A program made the translations under genes and the position numbers. The notes under the pieces were generated by a model. The model was not told where the DNA came from. It did no database searches and was given only the letters and a program-made list of their open reading frames with translations. A DNA stretch of 21,894 bases from an uncultured Treponema sp. (GTDB lineage: Bacteria > Spirochaetota > Spirochaetia > Treponematales > Treponemataceae), in contig CALGGS010000210.1 of the NCBI GenBank assembly GCA_937915735.1, positions 1-21,894 on the forward strand, written 5' to 3'. Positions 16,117 through 21,839 of this stretch are shown one piece after another (the stretch's first letter is position 1; every line of letters starts with the position of its first letter).

Positions 16117-16623
16117 ATGGAGAACATAGTGCGAGCTACGCTTGATGCAATGGCCCCTGTCAGGCGTGTCACTTACAACGGCTGTCCTTATTATTGCTCG
16201 GTTGATATGGGCAAGCTGTTCGGGATTAAGGGCAGGGAGATGGAGAAGCTGGTAGATTACCAGCAGTCGATTCTAATTCCCTGCAAGGGAAAGAAAGAGA
16301 ACTCAAAGCCGTTGAGGTTCATGACGGAGCTTACGGCTTATCTTTTCGTAGGCCAGCAGCTGAGAAAGAAAGGACTCATCAACGATGAGAGCGCAGAGTG
16401 GCAGATTACGCTTTTCATGAAGACGCTGAAACAGAACAAGCTACCTTCAATCCTCACCGACAAGACAGTGAAGGACACCATGACACTGAAACGGTTGCCC
16501 GCAGGAGTCGCTAAATGCAAGGCGGAGCGTACCGACGAGGAGCTGGACACATTGTCCTGCCTTTCCCTTATCAAGATGTACAAGTCGTTTGTCAACGATG
16601 TGCGCATTTTTGTAGGTGCGTAG
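16117..16623 (+). CDS. Phage-type regulatory protein, weakly Bro-N-like
   Basis: This protein has 168 residues. The N-terminal part (about 14-60) reads PVRRVTYNGCPYYCSVDMGKLFGIKGREMEKLV. It resembles the start of Bro-N/antirepressor domains, in which a beta-hairpin is followed by a 'D-V-G-K-x-L-G' helix. The middle (about 68-110) is helical (LTAYLFVGQQLRKKGLI), and the C-terminus is helical too. AAGGAG lies six bases before the ATG, overlapping an upstream hairpin. It ends the first rightward early transcript, with a terminator about 20 bases beyond the stop. Whether it acts as an antirepressor or a replication factor cannot be decided from sequence alone. Confidence 0.5.
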   Translation: MENIVRATLDAMAPVRRVTYNGCPYYCSVDMGKLFGIKGREMEKLVDYQQSILIPCKGKKENSKPLRFMTELTAYLFVGQQLRKKGLINDESAEWQITLFMKTLKQNKLPSILTDKTVKDTMTLKRLPAGVAKCKAERTDEELDTLSCLSLIKMYKSFVNDVRIFVGA

Positions 16624-16640
16624 CGTGAGACCGTTTAAAT

Positions 16641-16668
16641 CCGTCAGCTAATTGGCGGTATTTTTTTT
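16641..16668 (+). terminator. Terminator of the first early operon
   Basis: CCGTCA (16641-16646) pairs with TGGCGG (16653-16658), with one G-U, around GCTAAT. TA and eight T residues follow. Confidence 0.85.
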
Positions 16669-16702
16669 CTGCAAAAATATAAAATAATTTTCAAGAAAAA
16701 AC

Positions 16703-16761
16703 TTGACTTTATACGGATTAAAAGTTAAAATAGAATTATAAAGTAAATAAATACTTTATAA
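16703..16761 (+). promoter_or_regulatory. Promoter with ATTATAAAGTAA element and dyad
   Basis: TTGACT (16703-16708) and TAAAAT (16726-16731) are 17 bases apart. ATTATAAAGTAAATAAAT (16735-16752) lies exactly where the related element lies at the 15544 promoter. Here it forms a perfect dyad, TTATAAAGTA (16736-16745) and TACTTTATAA (16752-16761), over the expected transcription start. Confidence 0.75.
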
Positions 16762-16764
16762 AAT

Positions 16765-16787
16765 CCTGATAAAAGTCAGGTAAGGAG
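16765..16787 (+). promoter_or_regulatory. Hairpin directly before the Shine-Dalgarno
   Basis: CCTGA (16765-16769) pairs with TCAGG (16776-16780). Two bases later comes AAGGAG (16782-16787) for the gene at 16794. The same CCTG/CAGG arms occur before the gene at 15640. Confidence 0.45.
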
Positions 16788-16793
16788 CAACAA

Positions 16794-17102
16794 ATGGGAA
16801 TCGAAGAAATCAGGGCAGAACGCAGGGCGACAAGCATTGACTGGTACACAAACACTTACAGCAGTATCTGGTGGCTTAGAAGCGAGGAGGATTTCAAGAG
16901 GGTTCAGAAAGTATTTGAATCAATGATGAAAAATCAGTTTCTTATGGTAGAGGAACGGGAGCAGTGCTTGTCATTCTTCTATCCGCAGTTCGCAGAGCAG
17001 GCGGAAAAGATTGCAAAGACAAGGAAGAAGTTCAGCTTTCAGCCGAAGACTTACAATGAGATGATGTGCATTGCGCAGCCTTTCATGGTCGGCAAGTGCT
17101 AG
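16794..17102 (+). CDS. Small phage-type protein, unknown
   Basis: This 102-residue protein starts MGIEEIRAERRATSIDWYTN and has AAGGAG six bases before the ATG. It is rich in aromatic and charged residues (SIWWLRSEEDFKRVQKVFESMMKNQ), with predicted helices and no membrane span, signal peptide or known motif. It is the only gene directly under the promoter at 16703, which shares its control element with the early promoter at 15544, so it is probably expressed at the same time. No terminator follows; the next 270 bases hold the second operator and leader module. Confidence 0.55.
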   Translation: MGIEEIRAERRATSIDWYTNTYSSIWWLRSEEDFKRVQKVFESMMKNQFLMVEEREQCLSFFYPQFAEQAEKIAKTRKKFSFQPKTYNEMMCIAQPFMVGKC

Positions 17103-17168
17103 GCTGGAATACGAAAATAAAGTTTTTTCTCATAAAAATACGCGGTAATATCAAAAAATATTATTGCG

Positions 17169-17203
17169 TATGTACGAAATATCTTTACATTTTTTCGTAC
17201 ATA
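17169..17203. promoter_or_regulatory. Operator-like TGTACGAAA dyad (module 2)
   Basis: TATGTACGAAA (17169-17179) and TTTCGTACATA (17193-17203) are perfect 11-base inverted repeats with a 13-base spacer. The half-sites are the same as at 13636-13680. TGTGGAAAAC (17218-17227) follows at a spacing comparable with that of the first module. Confidence 0.6.
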
Positions 17204-17251
17204 AATAATAATAAAGATGTGGAAAACACCAGCCACATACAGTACGGAGTC

Positions 17252-17341
17252 AAAAGAGCCTTTGATTATACAGGTTTTTCCTTTTTTCCGTACAAAAGGA
17301 AAGTCGGGTGGTGCCGAGCCTGTATAGTTAAAGGCTTTTTT
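17252..17341 (+). ncRNA. Three-way-junction leader RNA ending in a T-tract
   Basis: GCCTTTGATTATACAGG (17258-17274) pairs at all 17 positions, three of them G-U, with CCTGTATAGTTAAAGGC (17319-17335). It encloses two hairpins with almost no unpaired junction bases. One is TTCCTTTT (17278-17285) with AAAAGGAA (17294-17301). The other is TCGG (17304-17307) with CCGA (17314-17317). The A-rich bases before the stem face the T-tract (17336-17341), as in an intrinsic terminator. It precedes the replication-type genes starting at 17376 and may be an attenuator or a stable RNA. Confidence 0.6.
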
Positions 17342-17375
17342 ATTTCAGTCTTAATTTTTCTCACAGGAGTGGAAG

Positions 17376-17525
17376 ATGGGAGAGGTGTCTCTGTTAGAAA
17401 ATGGTCAAGAAAAATGGTACACGATTGAGCAAATAGCTGAATTATGTGGTTACGAAGTCAGTACATTAAAGTATGGAGAAAAAAAATCTCTCTGTTATTA
17501 TGAAAAAAGGAGCGTAGTAAAGTGA
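17376..17525 (+). CDS. Mini helix-turn-helix-like protein, 49 residues
   Basis: ATG at 17376 has AGGAG seven bases upstream and encodes MGEVSLLENGQEKWYTIEQI, followed by AELCGYEVSTLKYG and a basic tail. The 'WYTIEQIAELCGYEVSTLK' part looks like the first two helices of a winged or MerR-like helix-turn-helix, as at the start of longer phage regulators. The rest of the domain seems to be missing. It may be a natural micro-regulator or a remnant of a longer gene. Its stop overlaps the GTG start of the next gene, so the two are translationally coupled. It is the first gene after the three-way-junction leader. Confidence 0.5.
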   Translation: MGEVSLLENGQEKWYTIEQIAELCGYEVSTLKYGEKKSLCYYEKRSVVK

Positions 17526-17845
17526 ATCACAGTTTTAATGTCGAAGTAGCTGAAAAATACGGGATTGAAAAAGCCGTGCTTTTAGAGAATTTTTATTTTT
17601 GGATTAAGGAAAACAAAGCAAACAAGAAGAATATTCATAACGGAAGGGCATACACCTTTAACACTTCTGAAGCATTTCACGAGTATTTCCCATATATTGA
17701 TTCACGAAAAATAGCACGCTTGCTAATGGAAATGGAAACTGACGGATTGCTGATAAGCGGTCAATTCAATAGGTTCGACAGGACAAAATCGTATACTCTT
17801 TCTGATTATGCAATGGCATTTTTTGGGCAACAAAAAGATTTATGA
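17522..17845 (+). CDS. Phage replication-initiator-like winged-helix protein
   Basis: This 107-residue protein starts at GTG with AAGGAG eight bases upstream, overlapping the stop of the preceding small gene. The opening NHSFNVEVAEKYGIEKAVLLENFYFWIKENKANKKN is a well-known start of phage and plasmid replisome-organiser proteins of the DnaD/replication-protein class. It is followed by YPYIDSRKIARLLMEMETDGLL, a recognition-helix region. Family members are usually longer, with a C-terminal extension. Here the continuation may be supplied by the separate 307-residue protein downstream. It probably binds the element's origin or loads replication proteins. Its end overlaps the ATG of a 22-codon ORF. 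Confidence 0.72.
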   Translation: MNHSFNVEVAEKYGIEKAVLLENFYFWIKENKANKKNIHNGRAYTFNTSEAFHEYFPYIDSRKIARLLMEMETDGLLISGQFNRFDRTKSYTLSDYAMAFFGQQKDL

Positions 17846-17910
17846 AGAAAGGACTTAAAAAAAATGGGCAAGAAATTAGAAAAAATAAAGAAGATAGGAG
17901 CGTAGATTAA
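17842..17910 (+). CDS. Possible 22-residue coupling peptide
   Basis: An ATGA overlap links the previous stop to an ATG at 17842. The frame runs MKKGLKKNGQEIRKNKEDRS and two more residues to TAA, three bases before the next ATG at 17913. It is very basic. It may serve only to carry ribosomes to the next gene. Real function is doubtful. Confidence 0.25.
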   Translation: MKKGLKKNGQEIRKNKEDRSVD

Positions 17911-17912
17911 AA

Positions 17913-18836
17913 ATGCCAAGCAAAAACACTTTCATATTTTATGAAACAATCGAAGAAATGTTAATGGAATTGGAGGACGAAGACTATATCGTTTTTTCAA
18001 AAGCTGTTATGCGATATGGCTTACACGATATTGAGCCAGAATTCACTGGTATAAAAAAAGCTTTATGGACTCAGATAAAATTTTGCATTGATAACTCAAA
18101 AAGCTACAGAAAAACCCAATACGAAAATGGATGTAAAGGAGGCAGACCACCTAAGCCACAGAAAGCCGATAATACTAATTATGAAAAAAAAGAAATAGAT
18201 GAAACCCAAAATAACCCAATAAAACCCGATGAAACCCAAAATAACCCTAATGTGAATGTTAATGTAAATATGAATGGTAATGTAAATTTAAATGATGATG
18301 ATGATATGAATTCAGAGTGTGAGAATCAGAATTTACCACCACCACCGCCTATTTTGAGCGAGCCACAAGAAAATTACTCAAAAATCGTATTCGAGAAGTT
18401 CAAGAATGCTGGATTACCATGTCAGAACGGCGATTTTTTCAGGTTTCAGTCGTGCGATTTTAGGCTTGCCTTGCAAAAACTCAAAGGCTATCACCACAAC
18501 GACATTTTAGCCGCCATTGACAACTATATCGCCGAGCTTAAAAATCCCGATTCGTATGTCAATCAGGAATACTCGTTCGACAACTTCATCGGTACGAAGA
18601 CCTTTTCAAAATGTCTGCCGTCAAACTACAGGCCGCAGAATTTCAAGATTTTTACAAGCAAGATTCCGAAAGCCGAGGTACAGACCGAGCGACATTTTTA
18701 CGACAAGTGCCTTAAATGCGGCGTGAAAATGATGGAGTGGAAAAACCCGCTCCAGAAATACAAGTGCGATTCGTGCGGAAGCACATTCTCTTGGGAGGAA
18801 GTAGACAATGCAACAGAGCATTACATCGTTCCGTGA
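17913..18836 (+). CDS. Phage replication-type protein with KGGRPP motif and C-terminal zinc ribbon
   Basis: This protein has 307 residues. The N-terminal part (about 1-80) reads FIFYETIEEMLMELEDEDYIVFSKAVMRYGLHD, then a KSYRKTQYENGCKGGRPPKP basic patch. That form is common in phage replisome proteins (DUF6291-like). A linker follows (about 85-150) with two copies of DETQNNP, an Asn/Val run and a PPPPP stretch. A helical domain (about 155-235) resembles DnaD-like segments (LRALQKLKGYHHNDILAAIDNYI type). The C-terminus has a zinc ribbon, CLKCG...CDSCGS (about 270-295). It lies in the replication operon. The linker DNA is repetitive and may vary between strains. Confidence 0.65.
   Translation: MPSKNTFIFYETIEEMLMELEDEDYIVFSKAVMRYGLHDIEPEFTGIKKALWTQIKFCIDNSKSYRKTQYENGCKGGRPPKPQKADNTNYEKKEIDETQNNPIKPDETQNNPNVNVNVNMNGNVNLNDDDDMNSECENQNLPPPPPILSEPQENYSKIVFEKFKNAGLPCQNGDFFRFQSCDFRLALQKLKGYHHNDILAAIDNYIAELKNPDSYVNQEYSFDNFIGTKTFSKCLPSNYRPQNFKIFTSKIPKAEVQTERHFYDKCLKCGVKMMEWKNPLQKYKCDSCGSTFSWEEVDNATEHYIVP
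18198..18294 (+). repeat. Tandem repeat and low-complexity linker DNA
   Basis: GATGAAACCCAAAATAACCC occurs at 18198-18217 and again at 18228-18247, a 30-base period. An AATGTNAAT-type run coding for alternating Asn and Val follows. It is in frame and could change length by slippage without breaking the gene. Confidence 0.7.
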
Positions 18837-19293
18837 CTCTGAGGTAAGGAGTGCCGGAGACATCATGCGGCAGGCAGGTATTCCGGCAAAACCTGTTGAT
18901 TATATAACGGGCAAGGTTATTTCACGAAAGCCTTTGTCGGGGAGTACGAAATACTCATACTGCCCCTATTGCTTGGGTCGTGCAAAGCTGAACGGGCAGG
19001 ATTATAAAACCGTTCTCAGACCTTTGCAGAGCGTGACTTACAAGAACCTTTACCGGGTGGACGCAAACGGCGGGGCGAAAATCCTGATTGAGACAGAGCT
19101 TGAGTGTACGGCTTGCAGGGAGAGAGACGGACACCCGAAGCGGATAACGCTTGATGATTTTTCAAAAGCGTATTCAGAGCCATACAGAGAGGAGAGCGGG
19201 AATTTCGTTGACTCGAACGACATCGAGGAGCTGAAAAAAGCGGGTTTTGCGGAATATGCCGAAAATCTCACTTTTAATAATCAGTTTGCATAG
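18808..19293 (+). CDS. Small zinc-finger-like protein of the replication operon
   Basis: This 161-residue protein has GGAGGAAG just before the ATG and overlaps the preceding gene by 29 bases. A CPYCLGRAKLNG motif (about residue 52) and a second pair in ELECTACRERDGHP (about 118) form a likely four-cysteine zinc site separated by about 60 residues. The rest is mixed alpha-beta. I recognise no family. Position after the KGGRPP protein and zinc binding suggest a nucleic-acid role in replication or transcription, which is inference only. Codon use becomes GC-richer here than in the genes just upstream (17376-18350), hinting at mosaic origin. Confidence 0.6.
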   Translation: MQQSITSFRDSEVRSAGDIMRQAGIPAKPVDYITGKVISRKPLSGSTKYSYCPYCLGRAKLNGQDYKTVLRPLQSVTYKNLYRVDANGGAKILIETELECTACRERDGHPKRITLDDFSKAYSEPYREESGNFVDSNDIEELKKAGFAEYAENLTFNNQFA

Positions 19294-19366
19294 GGATTAT
19301 AAGCACGAGGATTGGTTTTAAGCGGTTAAATCGAAAATCATTCCCAAAGCAAAAAGGAGCGCTAAA

Positions 19367-19504
19367 ATAGGATTTAATGACATCAATCCTTTTTACATGG
19401 AAAAAGAGGATTACGCAATAAGGAACGGACACTGTAAGGCTTGCAGCTTATGGATTGCAGAGAATAAAACCTGCGAAAAATACAATCACATCTGCGAAAG
19501 CTAG
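19367..19504 (+). CDS. Tiny Cys-rich protein with possible ATA start
   Basis: An AAGGAG (19354-19359 region) is followed seven bases later by ATA. From there the frame reads IGFNDINPFYMEKEDYAIRN and goes on to GHCKACSLWIAENKTCEKYNHIC before TAG, 45 codons. The only in-frame ATG (19397) would give 35 residues and has no Shine-Dalgarno. Four cysteines (CKAC, TC, IC) look like a zinc knuckle. The gene could use a rare ATA start, start at 19397, or be a decayed remnant. Confidence 0.35.
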   Translation: MGFNDINPFYMEKEDYAIRNGHCKACSLWIAENKTCEKYNHICES

Positions 19505-19535
19505 CAATGGTGCAAGAGTTTCACGGAGAAACACA

Positions 19536-19857
19536 ATGACAACGGAAGACTTGATACAAAAATTTCTTGACACAGGCAGGTATGCTTTCATCAAGCACAC
19601 TGCGAAGCGAAGCCCCTGAGATTCGGAAACTTCTCAGGCACGAGAAAGTGATGATTGAGGGTAACGAATACGGATGCTTGCAGGAGCTTGTCGTAGTCAA
19701 GACGGCGGAATACATAAGGGAGATTCTGCCTGACTGTGACATAGAGGTAGAGCTTAACGGCAACGATTCGGCATTGAGAATCGAGCTGACAGAAGAAGAG
19801 AAGCGGAAGCTGACTGGCTCGCTTTACGCTTTCCTTGAAAAGAATAAATGCTTATGA
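19536..19857 (+). CDS. Small phage-type protein in two frames joined at CCC-TGA
   Basis: An ATG at 19536 with a GGAG site upstream encodes MTTEDLIQKFLDTGRYAFIK and then HTAKRSP before TGA (19617-19619). The +1 frame continues directly as EIRKLLRHEKVMIEGNEYGC and on to LEKNKCL, ending at 19857. Joined, they give 106 residues; without joining, the second frame has only a TTG at 19567 with poor upstream context. The junction CCC-TGA allows prolyl-tRNA to slip by one base, a known form of +1 recoding. A one-base insertion in the C4 tract is the alternative. The protein is acidic at the C-terminus (ELTEEEKRKLTGSLYAFLEKN) and has no known motif. It is the last rightward gene of the element. Confidence 0.5.
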
Positions 19858-19879
19858 GGTAATTAAAAGAATAAGTGTT

Positions 19880-20647
19880 TTACTTTCCCTTTCTGAATTT
19901 ATCCCTTAATTTCGGCATTATCGCCGCTTCCTTCCTGTCATACACCGGGACTATCGCAGGCTCATATCCGTCCCGGATTGCGTCAAAAATCTGCTTCATG
20001 TACTCTCTTAGCCTTGCTGAATCATCTTCACTCAATCTGTCGGAAAAACTCACGGCTTCGATATCTCCGATAAAAAACCTGCCGCTTTCAGACCTTACAT
20101 CTTCCCTTCGCCTGTCATTCTGAATCAGCTTCGTTTTTGACTTGAAAGACGAATACCATGTACTGAACTCCTGCCATGTGTCATGGCTTATATGCTTAAT
20201 GGTTGCGTTAATATCCCCGCTCAGTTTTAGTGCGAGTTCTGCCCTTGAGAGTTTTCTTTGGCTGCCCTCTATGACGAATCCGTTTCTTTCCAATGCGTCA
20301 TGGTACTTTATGAAAAACCTTGCGGCCCCCAGCTGCTCCGTAATTTCCCTGTTGTCGATTCCAAGACGCTCCCTTGCCTGTTTTGCATAATGAAACCAGT
20401 CCAAGCCCGACTGATGGTAAAGGTTGTGATTGTAAATCAGCGTGTAAAGAAGTATTGACGACAAGAGCCAGCACTTTGACGAAAACTCGTTGAGGTTACG
20501 GATTCCGTTTTCTATTTCCTCAAGATTATCCGTATAAAAAAGGTCAATGGCACTCTTGCTCATATCTTGTCCGATTAGTGATACGGCCGTCTGTTTTGCG
20601 TTTTCAATCTCGTCTTCGGTAGCGTCTATAGTTCTCGTCACTCTCAT
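19880..20647 (-). CDS. Unknown protein overlapping the integrase gene
   Basis: This 255-residue, largely helical, charged protein begins MRVTRTIDATEDEIENAKQT. It has no signal peptide or zinc motif. A hydrophobic stretch (CWLLSSILLYTLIYNHNLYH, about 59-78) looks like a buried helix rather than a clear membrane span. The middle (ERLGIDNREITEQLGAARFFIKYHDALERNG) could contain a helix-turn-helix, but the match is weak. Its ATG overlaps the integrase stop by four bases (ATGA), so it is translationally coupled to the integrase. That makes an integration or excision accessory, a directionality factor or a partition-type role attractive. I cannot assign it to a family. Confidence 0.6.
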   Translation of the reverse strand: MRVTRTIDATEDEIENAKQTAVSLIGQDMSKSAIDLFYTDNLEEIENGIRNLNEFSSKCWLLSSILLYTLIYNHNLYHQSGLDWFHYAKQARERLGIDNREITEQLGAARFFIKYHDALERNGFVIEGSQRKLSRAELALKLSGDINATIKHISHDTWQEFSTWYSSFKSKTKLIQNDRRREDVRSESGRFFIGDIEAVSFSDRLSEDDSARLREYMKQIFDAIRDGYEPAIVPVYDRKEAAIMPKLRDKFRKGK

Positions 20648-21762
20648 TTGCTTTCTCCCGTAATCTGCTCGTAAAGTTTTCTCTGTGCCGCATACACTTC
20701 GGGAAACATATCGGGATTCCAGTAGGTGTAATGCTCCGTCATGTTCGACTTGTCCTTGTGTCCGACAACAGCCTTTATTTTCGTTTCCGTCACATTCTCG
20801 CCTTGAAGGTAGGAAATGAAGAAATTCCGCAGCGTGTGTATCGTGATTCCCCTTGTTTTCCTGTCAATACCGATTTTGTCACATATCCGGCAGAATGAAT
20901 TGTAGACTGCATGGGAAAACATCGGCTTGTCAGATGTGAATCCCTCGAACACCCATTCACTTTCAGAAGTTCCGAAGTCAAATCCGCTTACTATCGGCAC
21001 TTTCCTTTTCTCTCCTGTCTTTGTGCTTCCCAGTCCGAACCTGTCGGAATAAGTGTGCGTGACATCAATGTAATTCTCGTGAATGTCAGTTTTTTTCAGT
21101 GCTGAAACCTCGCCGATTCTCATTCCCGTTATTGCAGCAAGCAGGAACATCTTTCTCTGTGTCTCCCTCGCCCAAAGCCCCGAAAAGTACAATTTTCGTA
21201 TTTCATCAACGGTAAGCAGAAGACGTTCTTTTTTCTCAGTAGGTCTGAACCTCATGCCTGCAAGTGGATTGTGGTTTATGATTTCTTTCTCTACGGCAGA
21301 TTCAAGGATTATGTTAAGCACCCCGTGAGCGTTGTTTATCGTCTTTGCCGACCATAACCCGCTGGCCCACAAAACCCAGTCTTTTATACAGTCCTTGTTT
21401 ATATCACCGATTTTCTTGTTTCCGAAAAAAGGGATAAGCTGATTCGCAAGAATCTTCTCGTATGAGGCGAGCGTTGAATCTTTTATCGGCTTGCTCGTAA
21501 GTGCCTGGTATTCATAGTATTTCCCGCTCTTGCTGAAAAATCCGTTTGAGAAGTCAGAGAAGGAAACGGAATCAGATTTTTTCTCAAAAGCCCCTTCGTT
21601 GTACATTTTCTGTATTTTTCTTTTCGCCTTTGATAAAACTGTCTCGCCCGTAGATAATGCGCTGGAACGCCTTCCGTCAGAATCACGGTATTGGTAGTAA
21701 TAGACAATCCTTCCGCTTTGCAGTGTCCGTGGGAATATTATGTAGGGTTCTGTCAATCTCAT
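20644..21762 (-). CDS. int: Tyrosine-family integrase of the element
   Basis: This 372-residue protein has an N-terminal arm-binding-like region (about 1-60), a core-binding SAM-like domain (about 65-170) and a catalytic domain. The expected active-site residues are visible: Arg215 in TGMRIGE, Lys248 in STKTGEKR, His309 and Arg312 in IHTLR, His335 in VGHKD and Tyr345 in MTEHYTY. Such enzymes integrate phages, satellites and islands into tRNA or tmRNA genes. The gene starts 78 bases from the ssrA 3' end and points away from it, the usual layout for an ssrA-specific integrase. Direct repeats in its leader (21769-21789) may be its own arm sites. Confidence 0.95.
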   Translation of the reverse strand: MRLTEPYIIFPRTLQSGRIVYYYQYRDSDGRRSSALSTGETVLSKAKRKIQKMYNEGAFEKKSDSVSFSDFSNGFFSKSGKYYEYQALTSKPIKDSTLASYEKILANQLIPFFGNKKIGDINKDCIKDWVLWASGLWSAKTINNAHGVLNIILESAVEKEIINHNPLAGMRFRPTEKKERLLLTVDEIRKLYFSGLWARETQRKMFLLAAITGMRIGEVSALKKTDIHENYIDVTHTYSDRFGLGSTKTGEKRKVPIVSGFDFGTSESEWVFEGFTSDKPMFSHAVYNSFCRICDKIGIDRKTRGITIHTLRNFFISYLQGENVTETKIKAVVGHKDKSNMTEHYTYWNPDMFPEVYAAQRKLYEQITGESK

Positions 21763-21768
21763 ATCTGT

Positions 21769-21789
21769 TCTGCTATCAATCTGCTATCA
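21769..21789 (+). repeat. Candidate integrase arm-type sites, right end
   Basis: TCTGCTATCA occurs twice in direct orientation (21769-21778 and 21780-21789), 11 bases apart start to start, about one helical turn. It lies between the integrase start and ssrA. A closely related pair lies at 11476-11497 near the other end of the element. Confidence 0.5.
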
Positions 21790-21839
21790 CCGACTTTTGA
21801 AAGATTATATAATTCTATATAATACAAAGAAATACATAA

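Noticed and set aside
13607..17341. Leader RNAs as retron msr-msd or a CRISPR array
   Set aside because: No reverse transcriptase is encoded in the window, and there are no regularly spaced repeats with spacers.
17066..17428. 120-residue open frame over the second leader
   Set aside because: It starts inside the previous gene, crosses the operator and the three-way-junction RNA, has no ribosome site, and its composition is not protein-like. The real short gene is in another frame at 17376.
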